Counted from the first letter of the stretch, positions 1 to 13,100 are shown. The stretch: 64,000 bases of DNA from Heliopora coerulea (GCA_030142905.1 JASJOG010000007.1:4752310-4816309); one strand, 5' to 3'. Translations and numbers: made by a program. Notes: a model not told the origin generated them from the sequence alone.

Positions 1-324
1 ATAGCATTAATTTCAAAAAAAACTTCAATTAGCAATGTTAATGAACTTGTCTCTCATGACCCAAATTTCAAGAGCCAGACTTAAAAAGTCTAAAAAGCTT
101 TACAGGCAGGCTTACTATTAGTATTTTGGTTACTTCTTGAACTAACACTGGACCCATCATGGTTGGGTCTTTTACAGAGAACAATTGACTTACAGCTACT
201 GACTGTTTCATATACTGTACAACAATCCAAAGAGCTACCTAAGAAATTTGGTCATCAAAAGGTAGTGAATTTGATCCCCATTTAGGGGTCAAGAATGATT
301 TCTCTGAGGCTTGAGCTTGACAAA

Positions 325-1156
325 TACAGTGGAACCCTGCCATACAGCCACCTTATTACAGCCACTTTTTTTTTATCCTGGTAAAATGCCCATACATTTT
401 CTTATAAGAAAACCCTATTAACATGACCACCCTGTTAATGTGACCACCCTGTTAATGCAGCCAATGGCAACATTGTGAAGTCCAAACGTATATATTCCTT
501 TATAAATTCACCTCATTAATATGGCCTCTCAAACCAAATGTGCATTCCAAAGGAAAGATTAGTGATTAACAAAAATAAATCTTGAGAAACAATAACAATT
601 TTCTTGTTTAACTTAAAAAGTCTGTGACATATCATATCACTGACTTCTAAAACAGCCATCTCCTTTACAAAGTCAGGAATGTAACACCATCCCCATTAAA
701 TGATAAGGAAAAATAAAACTTGACAAACAATAATATCCATTAAATTGCAAGATGATTAAGTTATTGTACTTGTACAGAACAAGTCAATCAAAAGTCACAG
801 TGTTTTTGTTTTTTTTCCAAAATCCTGTTGAAAATTAATTTATTAATGAAAGTAACATGTAATATTGGAGAGTTTGGGGCCTTTGTTTTGAAAAGGACAG
901 TATGTATAGCAGATTGTTCCTGTTTATAAAATGCAGTTATGTTTATCTTACTGTGTAGTTCTGTTTCAATTAAATTATGTCTCCATTCTGGGTGTTTAAG
1001 AACAGTTGTTTAGAAGTGCAGTTGTAATATAACTGTCATGTCACTTGAAAGAGACTAGCCATGAAATTTGACCCTATCCCAGTAATACAGCCACCTCATT
1101 AATACAGCCAGATACTTATGGCCTGTTGATGGCTGTATTAATGGGGTTTCACTGTA
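325..1156. mobile_element. Non-autonomous TIR DNA transposon with TA target duplication
   Basis: The left end (CAGTGGAACCC, then CATACAGCCACC) is mirrored at the right end, where the reverse complement reads CAGTGAAACCCC then ATTAATACAGCCA. TA dinucleotides flank both ends. Sub-terminal copies of a 'taatacagccacc' or 'ttaatgtgaccacc' motif recur inside both ends. No transposase reading frame is visible in the roughly 830 bp, so this is a MITE-like element of the Tc1/mariner target-site type. It lies downstream of RPL38 exon 3 in transcription order, presumably in an RPL38 intron that runs past the left edge. Confidence 0.7.
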
Positions 1157-2391
1157 TCCACAAATTGCCTGCATGGATATCACCACACTTCCACATGCAC
1201 TTTGTAGGCCATACATGTATTCATGTTATTTCATTAATGTTTTGGACTGTCTTATTCAACATGCCACTGTTTTAATGATATTGCCGATACTTTAAATTCC
1301 CTCAACACTGTTGACTTTTCATGTGAATGTACACTGTAAAATGTTGGTTATAAATTAGGAAACAACAGCAACAAACATGGATTTTGTCTAAACAAACACA
1401 TTTACATTACTGAAAGCACTATCTTAGACAGACATTTTAATAGGGTTAATAAAAGCAGAAGGTATATTATACAGTAATGAAATAGCACATAAGAACTACG
1501 ACACCAGGGATGTAGCCAGCAAAAAATAAGTGCCAGGCAAAAATACCATGATTTAATTTTCATTATGATGTCTGGACAAGGGTGGGAGTGGGGTTGTTTG
1601 ATGATGGATTAAATTACAATATCTGCCATCTGGAAACTGTATGTTTCATTATGTTTGGGCTATCAATGTGTTACATGGAATTGATATAATCAATGCAAAT
1701 GTCGGGCACTTAGAATTTGTGCCAAATGGTCCTGCCTGGTGAGGCTACATCCCTGGACACATACTTCATTTCAAACTTACTAACATCCATTCCAACTTAT
1801 GATTTATGACAAATTACAATTATAAAGTCTGACATGGTTTGAGGACACTCTGCCTTGAAAAGTTCTGAATGTCATTTACAAAGCTATCATTCATGACCAA
1901 ACATTTCAACAATTCAGCCACACTGTGAATTTCTTGGTTTACAAAAATGAATTAGAGACCACTTGCACTCATATGCTAAACAAACCATCTGGAGGTCAAC
2001 TTCAAAGTTTTGATGTTCAACAGATCAAATAAGTCATGAAAATTCTTTTGTTTATAAGTGTTTTCCCTCCAATGGGGCAATAAGTGCAAGTGGTCTATAC
2101 TCCTATCATACTGCTTCAGTCAGATTGTTTGGTAATATATTCTTTCACATATAAGCAATTTTACCCAACACTGTTTTGAACTTTTGGTTCCTTATTAAAG
2201 TGGATTTTTTATGAAAGAGTCTGAATTTAACCAACTGACCAAGTAGACACCTCACTCTGATGATTAAAATCGTATAGTGTTGGCCAGAATAAAATTCTTA
2301 AGTGCAACTTTGTCCTTTTGGATTGGTCGTAACACAACACGGTTTACTAAGCACTTAAAGTTGAATTTCAATAAAACCGCGGTTTACTTAC
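1157..2391 (-). other. RPL38 intron sequence, no exon seen
   Basis: Because the next RPL38 exon is not found down to position 1, this stretch (and 1-324) is read as intron. I searched it on the minus strand for the rest of the L38 protein (the lysine-rich middle and the C-terminal half) and found nothing. A region near 1500-1760 carries text typical of old transposon fragments ('atgtagcc' and 'ggctacatccctgg' inverted). I see no other gene. Confidence 0.5.
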
Positions 2392-2568
2392 ATTTGGCGT
2401 CCTTTCTTCGTGCAGTAAGGAGAAAGTCCTTTATTTCGTGAATCTCTTTGGGCTGGAGTTCGTGACAATACGATAAAAAAAAATCAATATAAATGGTGAT
2501 GGCATAAATATTATAATTTTTTAACACTTTTCAAAATTACATATTAAACACTAAGTAAAAATTACCAT
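2392..2568 (-). CDS. RPL38: 60S ribosomal protein L38, first 21 codons (gene continues off the left edge)
   Basis: RPL38 is a small protein of the large cytosolic ribosomal subunit, about 70 aa in animals. Here the start ATG (2568-2566) is the last codon of its exon and is followed at once by a GT donor. The next exon (2452-2392, 61 nt, after a CCAG acceptor) reads PKEIHEIKDFLLTARRKDAK, the conserved L38 N-terminus, and ends one base into a codon at a GTAAG donor. A 5'UTR exon (2596-2569, acceptor TTTATAG) precedes the ATG. A further upstream exon probably ends at the donor at 2810-2805. The remaining 50 or so residues are not found in the window, so the next intron exceeds 2.3 kb. It is divergent from POP7. 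The identity is clear from the peptide; the exact first exon is inferred. Confidence 0.9.
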
Positions 2569-2811
2569 AGTGTTTGGTAAAAATCGGCTGGACAATCTAT
2601 AAAGAGAAAGAAAAAGATAAGTTAGAATGCCAGCAACAGAGTTCAAGTACACCAACACTAGCCTACGCTGTTAGGAGCTGTACCGTAAATTATTAATTTA
2701 GCTGGTGTTCTTCAATACTGATCAAATATAGCCAAGCTTCAGTTGAAAGATTGAAATAGGTCATATAGTTCAGGTTCAACAAGTCTTCACAAGCTATTTG
2801 TTTTACTTACG

Positions 2812-2932
2812 TGCTAGATGTAAACGGATTGTTTTTCACCTTTACAGAAGGTTGCTTGTTCCAGCTCGATCAACGAAGGAAAAGGAAAAACATGCTGAGC
2901 GGCCAGGCCTTTAAGCCAAACGACAATCCAAA
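2812..2932. promoter_or_regulatory. Shared bidirectional promoter and first-exon region of RPL38 and POP7
   Basis: RPL38 (minus) and POP7 (plus) start head to head here. On the minus strand, CCTTTTCCTTCG at 2885-2874 resembles the 5' terminal oligopyrimidine (TOP) start of ribosomal protein mRNAs. It is followed by a likely non-coding exon ending at the GTAAGT donor (2810-2805). The POP7 ATG is at 2933, so the inferred RPL38 start lies only about 50 bp from it. I see no TATA box. TOP-type starts give growth-dependent translational control of ribosomal protein mRNAs; its use here is inference. Confidence 0.55.
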
Positions 2933-5462
2933 ATGGCGGAAAAATCCAAAGACTCAGATGAGAAATGTGAGTTGTGCTTATCTTTTACCAGCATTTTCCT
3001 CGTGCAATTTGTGTGCATGTAGACGTCGTCTGGCTGGGATCGTGCTTCAATGAGTTTTAGTACTTTCTGACCGAATTTTGTTACCCCAGCTTCTTCATTG
3101 CATGCAGTTCGTAAATTAGCAAATGTCTCTCGAGTCTACATATCGCCCCTTGTAGTCTTTCAAACGCTCTGCTGCGATTAATTTTGATATGTCTTGTTAT
3201 GTTTTTGCAGTTGTCCGTCGTAAACGAGCACCACAACGGCCCTCGCCAAAACAAAAAAATGACATTTACGTCAACAAGCGATCGGATTTTAAATCTCAAC
3301 TTGAGAGATCACAAAAGCTGCTGGATTCAGGGTAAGATATTCATTCTTTACATTCGTTTGTCCGATATTTTGAAGTGTGGCGAATCTGTATTCGTTTACA
3401 TCAATAACACAACTGCTGACAGTTTAAAGTAGAACTTCTATGGAAATTTCGAAGCGGTTGTGTGCATGGAAGATATTCAAAATTGGACTTCATTTTAATG
3501 TGCTGCGCTCCGTGTTCACTAAAAATCTTCTGCATGCATTTTGTCAATCACTGTCTGATTTTTTACTTAAGCCTGCAGAATTCAGAATTTGATTTGGCAC
3601 ATGAAGTATTAAGTGTAAATGTGGCTTTAGTCATGTTAAGTGTACTGCAGACTTTTGTAAACCAGTACCACTTTGGTTTTAGTTTTCATCCATGTCAAAC
3701 AAATTAGCTGTTGTGTTTTAAATTGCTGACCAGAAACCAGAAACCTCTTCTGTTAAAAGTTCATCTATACTTTTTGTTGCACTTTTTTATTGGTCATTGT
3801 CATCTGCCAGCACTTGACAAGGAATGAAGTACAGATTATCATTCTAGACACTTTGAAAACCAGTATGCTTAGACTGAGACTGTAAGGCATGCATGTATGT
3901 AATCAGTAGCCATTTAAACTACAGAAACATTTATATATAACATCACATAAAAGATTGACTTAAAGTTCATAGTGTCAGGGTTAACAAAGGTGTATATATA
4001 CATGTCGTTTAATATTCATCTCTTGGTGCATTATTTTTCAAATAAAACTTGTTTTTTCAAACACTAACCTGAAAACCTGGTTGACTTGTAAGGGCATTTT
4101 CACTTGCAATCGTTGTTATATGAAAGCTAGGGGTGATGTCAAGTAACTTGACATTACCCTTAGCTTTCTTATAAAAACAGTGGCAAGTGAAAATGCCCTT
4201 TAGAAGCAAAGCAAAAAGATAATTTAATGCACAGTAAGACATTGAAGCTTCCTGCTGTTAGTAGAGATATGTGTATAAATGTTCTTAACATTGAATAAAA
4301 ATAAGTCCAAGTCTCAGCTTTGGCATTAATTTAGGGAAATTTTTTGAATTTATTTGGTGGATAATCAATATTATAAACTGTCATAGTGAGAAGAACATGG
4401 CTTCCTGATATTAGTTACTATGAGCATATCAATCAAAACATGAATGTGCAATGCTGACAAGAGCCAAAGCAGGCCCCAGGTCAAATTTTGGATGTGGACC
4501 CCTCCAAAAAAATCAAAGTGAAGCATGTTAAAAATTTTGGGAGCCAACTTTTTGGGCCTGGGCACCCCTTTTGGCCCAGGCCCCAGAGCAAGTACTGCCC
4601 TACCCCCCACTCTTGATGCTAATGTGAACATGTGCTCTGTATGATAAAAAAGCCTCATTGTAAAACTTTGATTCATCGTTCTATACTCTAGTTACACTGA
4701 AATATATATCCATGGGTTGGGGGCTGCTATCAACAGAGCAATTAATTTGGCTTTGCAACTCCAGCAGAAAGGACATGGAAGCATAGAGGTTAGCTGCTTC
4801 AAAACTTTTAATGACAATGTCATGTAACACAGTCTTTGTGTTGATTTGTTTATTATTTATTTGTTTATGGATTGAAACAAGACTCATTTCTTGTCTTGTT
4901 TCAATCCATATCTTGGATTTCTCAAGATGCTGATCTTTGGATTATGTTTTGTTTTATATTTTTTCAAATTGTCTGCTGGTATTGGTTTTTGGTTTAACTA
5001 TGACTTTGAAAAAAATTTGATGTATTAACGCACCTCTGACTTATTTATGACTTGAATATCGAGCTGACGATTAGATGGCGTTTTTTGGTTTATGTCTTAT
5101 TCATTACTTCTTGAAATTGTGGGCTGGTTAAGTGTCCTTAAAGTTACTATATTTCTGATTTTACAGCTCTCTGCTCAGACATCAAGTGTTCAGCTGGTAG
5201 ATGATCTTGAGCCACTGGAAGACGTAAGTTTTTTTTTCTGCATATTTTTTACTCTGAGAAGAACAAACATTTTCCGTGACAACTGTCAGTAAAATAGCTA
5301 ATCATACAGCGAGCATACCCTCTTTTAATGTATGGTAATATAATGTAGTTTATCTTGTATATACTGTAGGAACAAGAAGGATATTCTCAGGTCAGAACTA
5401 ATTCCTCCATCAAAATTAAAGTTTACAAAGTGCAGTCAGGCGGAGGAACCCCAAAGACGTGA
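2933..5462 (+). CDS. POP7: RNase P/MRP protein subunit p20 (POP7/RPP20), complete, five exons
   Basis: POP7/RPP20 is an Alba-family RNA-binding protein that pairs with RPP25 on the RNA of nuclear RNase P (tRNA 5' maturation) and RNase MRP (rRNA processing). Exons 2933-2966, 3211-3331, 4692-4788, 5167-5223 and 5370-5462 have GT/AG borders and join in frame to 133 aa, against about 140 in human. Diagnostic peptides are NDIYVNKRSDFKSQLERSQ in exon 2, EIYIHGLGAAINRAINLALQ in exon 3 (the most conserved Alba segment), SVQLVDDLEPLED in exon 4 and RTNSSIKIKVYKV in exon 5, ending at TGA 5460-5462. The ATG is the first in the exon, in a Kozak-like CAAAATGGCG context. The gene is divergent from RPL38. 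Introns 2 and 3 carry small hairpin insertions. Confidence 0.95.
4090..4201. repeat. Hairpin MITE in POP7 intron 2
   Basis: AAGGGCATTTTCACTTGC at the left is matched by its reverse complement GCAAGTGAAAATGCCCTT at the right. The arms continue inward (GAAAGCTAGGGGTGATGTCA against TGACATTACCCTTAGCTTTC), so the 112 bp would fold into one long hairpin. No coding content. Confidence 0.8.
4867..4909. repeat. Short palindrome in POP7 intron 3
   Basis: ATGGATTGAAACAAGA is followed after a short loop by its reverse complement TCTTGTTTCAATCCAT (with a minor offset). It could form a strong stem-loop about 80 bp after exon 3. Function unknown. Confidence 0.65.
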
Positions 5463-7192
5463 TGACTTCTCGTTGACTACTTGTAAATGTACCACTTATG
5501 TTTCATATTTGGTAACGCAAGCCAACCGTGTTGAATTGCTAAGACTTATTGTGACCTCTTAAAATAGACATGGTTCAAGATTTGGCGTGATCCATTTAGT
5601 AATGGATGCACGTGGGAAGTTGGGAGAGCACGAAAAAAGCATAAGAGTTGCTCGAGGCGATAGCCGAGAGCAACTCTAGGATTTTTGAACTTTATTCTAG
5701 CTACTTAAATGCTAAAGAATTTTTTTCAGTTTTAATGAAAAACGAATTTAGAACGCCTTAAAAGATCACAAACTTAGAAAAACAATACACTGTCTTGGCA
5801 GTTTCCACCTCAACCATTCACTGTACTCGCTGAATTAGTGACAGAAATGTTCAAGTGTTTCTTGAAAGTAACTAAGAAAAAAGCCTGTTTTTATTAAATG
5901 AATAAGCGTTTTGGTGATCATAAATATGTGAAGCTGTACATATTAGTAGTTAAACTAAGTTGGACTGAAATAAGAATATCGATGATTAGTAATAAGCAAA
6001 TTTAGTAATAATTGAGTGGTTAAGGTAGGGAGAAAATATTCTACAAATTTTTAGATTTAAAGAGATAGTTTTTAACTTTTCTCCCGGCCGAGATATCTTC
6101 CTTGACGAGTAAAATCAACTGGCGTTAGCTACAGAGGCAGACAAATCAATTGAATAGGTCAGGTGATGAACTATATCCACTCGGCCAGGGAATAGTTAAA
6201 CATTCGATCAATTCCACAGATTTGTCTTCCATCGTTCTATTTATTGGAAAAAGTATGCCTAGAGTAAGACCAAGGTTTTCGGTACGGGGGTAGATTGACC
6301 CCCCATAAAGTTTCAGATTAACATTTTTGGTAAACCTTATAACTGGCAATACACATATCCTGTTAGAAGAGCTTTGATAAGACCAGTGTGCAAATGCAAC
6401 TGTTCTACAAAGTACTTGGTTTTAACGTTTTTACGAGAATTGAACCGGGACATTGTCAAAACAATATAATTTCGACGAGTAACATTTTTCTTTACCCTAA
6501 TAACTCGTGACGAAATGATCCCAGGTTTGAAGTAGGAGTCTGCTCATACTAAATTACGTGGCTGTGTCAATCAAGAGAGCCTACCTTTCCAAAGGGATGT
6601 CTGGAGGTATGTCCCCCAGAAAATTCTGAAACCTAGACCCTCGATAAAGCAATTTCAAACATTCTGGGCATCAAATTTAATTAACTCAGTGATAAATATT
6701 TATTAACAAAAGCAACGAATATGGAAAAGTAGTCGGTAACTCACAGTCGCCGGAGCTTCGGCGGTAGCCGGCTTCTGATGAAAACCCTGATCTCCCATCT
6801 TGAAAACCCCGAGGGAAACCCTGCTGATTCTTCTGGGTAAAGTTACGAATACTTCCTTCATATCAGAATTTAGACATGTTGAATGACAGTTTTATTGGAT
6901 CAGTTTTGAAACGAATCTTGTACTCGTCAAACAAACATTGGCAGTTGACCAACATGAAACTTTGCTTCCCCAATCAATCTTCAAAATACAGTTTTAACCC
7001 TTGGTAACATAACTCAAAATGATACCAGAAAACTAGTTTGGTAAAATATAGATCAAACCAACATGTTAAGACCAAAAAATAATTATCACGTGGTTGACCT
7101 TTGGTATAATTGTCAAAATCGACGAGGGTTGTATAGCTAAAGATCGTAAAAATTTGTACAGTATGATCATTTTCGTCTGGTGATCTACTATT
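5463..7192. other. Intergenic: POP7 3' end to METTL23 3' end (convergent genes)
   Basis: POP7 and METTL23 converge on this 1.7 kb stretch. I see no coding exon. A small imperfect palindrome (AGAGTTGCTCG and its mirror around 5644-5677) and a segment near 6590-6660 ('gtcccccagaaaattctgaaa') resemble dispersed repeat ends seen elsewhere in the window (for example near 19740). I did not identify convincing polyadenylation sites for either gene. Confidence 0.4.
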
Positions 7193-10100
7193 CTATAATT
7201 TTGTCCTTGATCGCGTAATTACAAGTAGTTGTATCGTATGGTTTTTGACAAGTTCAGCGCCTTCGAAGTCTCCACAGTCTGTTCCAAACGACGCCAATGG
7301 AATACGCTGACAATCAAGTTTCCACTTTCTTAGCAGCAGCTCGATTGACCAGTCAGCACTAAAAATTAGAAACACACCTTGTTTATGTCAAAACTTCAAT
7401 TTCAAAGGGGGCAAAAATCCTTAAAATTTCTTCATACTTCCAGATCAGTGGTTCACAACCGTTTTTCTTATCTCTTCTGCTTTTTGACACCCCAATCGTT
7501 CCCAGTTATCCGGCTTTATAAAAATTTAGAGTCTCTCCACATTCAAAATCAAGAACAAGGTCTTTTTATAAAGCAGGGCATGTGAAATGAAACAATTTCC
7601 CACATTCTCGGACGCCTTGCCCACACTTCAGTTTATTTTATCTCGTATTAAATCTCGTATCAAATTTTGAATGTTTATTTAATCTATCAATCCTTCCATA
7701 ATCCTCATCTAGTTTAAAACCCATTGCTCCAGGCTTTCATTTTATTACAATAAATAGGAACTGTCGGTATGAGGTATGAAACAGAACATCAAATATTCGA
7801 AATTCGGTAGACAGCACCAGGGGTCATCCATTTACTACGTACGCAAAATTTCGGCAATTTTTCACCCCCTTCCCCTTTGTACGCTATTGTACTCTATTTT
7901 AGCACCCCCTGCATACGTACGCGTCAAAGACACTTTGAATGACCCCCCTCCCCATCAGTAATGTTAATCTAACCAATAATGTTAGAACGATCAGCGGCAG
8001 TGACGCTGTCCCGGCTAATTACTTCAAGTTAGTCAATCCTGCAGTTAGTGAACGTGCCTTTAATACCGTTCCGTGACCCGCGTTGAATCGATTGATGCTT
8101 CACCAAACCAGTGCGGTTGTCACACTTGTCCAATTCAAGCTATTTTTTAAATCCTAATAAAAATTCGTTTTGCGTACGTACGAAAGAACCGGCCTACCCC
8201 CCCTCCCCCTTTGTACGCTAATGTACGCATCAATCATACCCTCCCATGCGTACGTACTAAATGGATTGCCCCCTATCATGAACGCTTGTTCGCATCAGTG
8301 TCCCTAAATCTACTGGTCCTCCTGCATGCACTTGTCACATTTAAACTTTACAAGATTCTTGTGTCTGATTGAGTGTTCCTCTGATTTGTCTGGCAAAATA
8401 GTTGACTGGAAGAAGTGTAAGACCGTTTTGATTCTGCTCTCGTTCATGTTTGAGAGGAGCTGAATTTGTTCTTTCTGCCTGATCTTCCAGTTTCATCCAC
8501 ATTAACCACACCCATATTAACTGGGACTACGGTATACGCCAGGCTTCAGTTTGCCGTTTGTTTTACCTTTTTGAGTGAAAACTACATGGTGGATTTTCAG
8601 AGAAGTGTGGTATACACTTTGATACTGGATTCATTCAGTATTTGTTCGATAATTCAGATAAGAATTACACATTATATAATCTAAAATCTCCAGTTCTTAC
8701 GAAAAAGCGCAACGTCGCCATATAAAGCTTCAAACAACATATCTGAACAGTCATTTGTCTGTCACAACTGTACAATGCACGATTTAGTAGCCAGAAGAAA
8801 TATAACCCATGTGGTAACTTGCTGTTCTTAATTGTACAAAATAAAAAGAACCACACTGGTAAAACGTCATGAATTTTGCCGTGCCTTGGTAGCTTTCAAT
8901 TTCATTTCAGCAAAGCCATATAATACACTACTTATAGCCGTCGTTTGTTCGGTTCGTACTAATAAAATATCGAACCTGTGTTCAGTGGCGTAGATATAGG
9001 GGGTTCAGGCAGTTTATTGAACCTGGGGCCCCCACTGTCCAGGAGCCCCCAAGGGTTCCAACATTCCGAGGCAACGGATCATTCTACTGACTGCCGCAGA
9101 CTCCTTGCCATACTTCTCTTTAACAAATTGGTTAGCAAAGCCAACAGCAAGACTATCAAGAGGTGAATTGAAACATGGCTCATACGTGTATTTTTGAAAA
9201 TAGAGTGTGAATGGTTAATGTTGAAGCCTACATGATCCTGTAATTCTGAACAACCTATGAATTATAAACTGTTCCACTTGTAAAGAATAAAAGAGCTCGC
9301 AGCCTCGAACTTTTCAGAGCTTTGCTTCATTTAATCATACCAAAAACTATCTAAAACAGTTTTTTGTCTTTCTGTTGTGGTAAGACACAATCTTTATGTC
9401 ATTTAGCATTTCTTAATGGCCCAAGGACGATTGTCAGATTTGGCATTTCTCAGCATGGAAAGAGACCGTTTTGACGAAGTTGACCGGGATGGTATCCTGA
9501 GAACTTTTGCCAATGCGAAAGTACGAAAACATGTTTTCTAATTCAGATCGTTAAAAACTTAAATATATGTTTCGTTCCATGATGTCAATAAACAAACTGT
9601 GTAGTTTCATATATATATATTTTTTTTACATTATAGCATTTATAAGTGAAATTTTGGTGAAGTAAAGGTGTAAGGCCGGGCCCCTTGAAACCCCAGCTAC
9701 GCCACTGCCTGTATTTTTGGTCTCTGCTTAGAAACAGCAAAACGAGCTAAGATAAACAGAAACATCTGAAAACGAAAAACGACAATGAAAGTGAACTAAA
9801 AGCCAGTATACTAACAGTCTGATCCTTCGCTTTCGTTGAATGCAAACTCACAGCCGACAAAGAGCGAAGCACCGCTCAAACGAGAACGAAAGGTGTAATT
9901 GTTTTGTCCTGCTTAATATTTTGCGAAAAACTGTACTTTTTACCCAAAATAAATGAGGTTTTTCAAAAATATCCAACTGCTTACATGTATGAACCAATCA
10001 AATTGCAGGATTCCCGTAATCGGACCTCTCAGCGTCACGACCATGTACAATTAGTAAATTGGTAAACTGACTAAATCCTAACAAGTATTAATGAAAAGTT

Positions 10101-13100
10101 TGCACACCAGCGCCACCAGATCCCAAATAAAAACCTGTATCAAAAGATACGGGACAACTACCAGCACTCGGTAGTGTCTGAATGACAATGAATTACGATT
10201 ATTAAAAGAATTTTATCAACATTAATTCTAATCCATGCGCTACCCTTAACTTAACCCTAATCCTAAACGTTCGTCAAAGCGTTGTTATTGATACTAATAC
10301 TCGCCCAAAACCCAAATCCGTACCCCGAATTCGTATACGATTCTATCATGGCGCAGTTTGTGTCGTCGAAACAACCGTTAGACTGCCATGGGTAATAATT
10401 TTTAAAACACTTTTATGGATATTCATTCTAACCCTAACTCTAAAAGTCGGCTAAAGCGATTTCTTTTATTAAGTAAAACGCTATACTTAACCCCAAACTC
10501 GTCTACCGTATTTTCATGGCGTGTTCGTTTTTGCGACGGCGTCATTTATACCCGCTAAACTGCAATCTAGCCGAAAATACAGCCAAAGCCTATAATGTCA
10601 ATTAATTTAGTGCCTACAAATTTCTCTTCACCTTCTCTCTTGATATGAAGTCCAAAATTTTCCTTTGGGATTTCGCTCGAGCAGAAATGCCACAGTTGCC
10701 AGGATGTCATCAAAATCTAGAGAAGGTGACGACGTTTGGAAAGGCTTTCAACAACATTCGTGATAATATAGCGGGAAGATTAGGTTTGAAAATACTTCAA
10801 CAATTAATGTGATTTTCAATTAGTTTTCAGTAAAGCATGGAGAACTTAACTTTGAAAAACGAAATTCTCACTGAGAACCCGAAGAAACTAAGAGAATATT
10901 ACCTTTTGGATCATAAAAGCAATCTGAACCCAGAATTATGTCAAATTTAGGTAAATTCAGGATTGTCTCGGAAAACACTCCCCATGTCAAACCAGTTACG
11001 TGGACATCTCTGAGACCATTAGCATCACAGGTTTTCCGGCAGTTCTCGAGACAATTCTTGAAATCCTCTCCATCAGTCAAAGTAACTCTGGCTCCACACA
11101 GGGCAGCAACAACACCAGGTAAGGCTGTACCTGCTCCAAGCTGATGAAGACATTAAATGAAAAAGTGAAATTCTGAAGATAAGAATGTAATAATTCTATT
11201 ACATAGCTCAGCTCGCTTCTTGGTCCGTACACAAAATTACCAGCCCGGTCTCACACCTTGATAAGATGAATGGCAAAAAGCTGAATATCGTTTATTTAAG
11301 GGAAACGAAGACTCTCATCTGCAATGGGTTGTTTAAGTGATGTAGTTGCGGAACTTGTAAGAGTGGCTTGTCGGGGGTGCACTGTGGGGCAAATTTTTAT
11401 AGAACATTTAAACTGGGTGAGACGTCACCGGGGGGTGATTTAACCCTGACCCTAATCCCGTAGGTGTACGAGCCAGCTGAGTAGCAGCCCCCCACAGATT
11501 CCAGGTATCGTTAATTTTTTTCGGGCAGAGGCCCTATTTCAGAAAAAAATTTCTTTTTTCGTCTTTACTGCGAAAATTAAGTGACCAAAATCCAGCGAGT
11601 TTTTTGTCACCTACAGGATTGTACCCACATCGACGTCATTTTAGTATTGCGTTAAATAATTACTGCAATTCGTTTTGAAAATTCGGGCAACAGGCCTCAC
11701 CCCCCCACCCCCCCACCCCCCCCAGTTGAAATTGGTCCCGTACGTTTATGCCTAATCCTATCCTGAATTTCCCTTAGATAGACGCAATTCATCTTTCCGG
11801 GGATGAGAATGCGTTGAAATTACACATGCTGATTGGTCATTGAACTGTCCGACAATTTACGACATTGGACAGCCCGGTCAATACGCTTTTTATTCCGGAA
11901 TGGTAGTTTTAGGCGGGAAAATCTTGGAGCTGATTTTAATGAAATTTAAGGAGAATTTGGTAGTCACACTGAAAAATTACGAATAAAAAAATGCGCTGGA
12001 ACACTAGTGTTGCTGGTAAAGTACGATAAATGAATGTTTAACACGTCGAAACAAGAGGCAAAACAAGTTACGAGGTAAGGTAAACACCCGACGACAAAAG
12101 CTTAGCTAAAAATGGGAAAGAAAACCAGCCAAAAGCCATATAATAAACTCCTTATTAACCTCATTTGCTTGTTCCGTACTCAAAAGTATTTGACTTCGGT
12201 TTTTTCGCACAGATAAAAACCCATTGAACCCTATAAAAAGACTGGAACGATAACTCCTTATGCCCGGCCTTATGACTGGATGAAGTCAAATTTACAAGCC
12301 CCTGGGGGGGCGGACATGTACGTCCAAACGAGCGAAGAGCGTAGGTTTAGGAAATCGAATGCAAATTTATTTTATTGTCAAGTAAAGTAACATGCACGTA
12401 AAAATGAAACATTTACAGAAAGAACTTTTAAATGAACTAACTTTAATCGGGTGAACAGCTTCAAAACTTTCTGATGGCGAATGCCAAACGATCAGAGACT
12501 AACAAGATAAGTATCGAAACCGTCTGCTTGCTAAATGAATGTTCTTTAATCATTTATTTATGCAGAGCCAAGTCGAGTTTATTTTTAATTTTTTTCAATT
12601 CCGCTGAAAAATGAATCAACGGAACTTTTCTGAACCTTTATATAAACTGCTCTCACCTGTGAAATGCGTTGTACATTTTATTCTCTTTAGTTTGCTCGTT
12701 TTCGCACTTTCTTTGCTCGTTTTTGCACCCGTAGACGACACATCTCAACAGCATGTTTCCTTGCTGTTCAACTTGTAAGGAAATAAACTTCTTTTTTTTA
12801 ACTTTCAGGATTGTTTTCGAGGTTTGTTTGCAAATTCGATTGAAAATTTTCGATCTGCCGAACGAAAAAGGAGTTGGGAGGGAAGCAAATCAATGGATGT
12901 TGTCGAAGATGTTGTTTTTCACAACTTTGCTGCTCATTTTAACTATTACAATTAGCACCCCTCTAACTAAAAAATAGGTAAATAGGTAGTTCTGAAAAAT
13001 TACTTGATATATCTTAGCGATATATGGTCAAAACCCTCAGGGTAGCAAAGAAAAATAAGAAAACCAAAAATTTCCGCGAGGTTTTTCACTCGAACTTTTC

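Noticed and set aside
1..2391. Remaining RPL38 exons
   Set aside because: Searched for the conserved middle and C-terminal L38 peptides on the minus strand and did not find them; they probably lie beyond the left edge.
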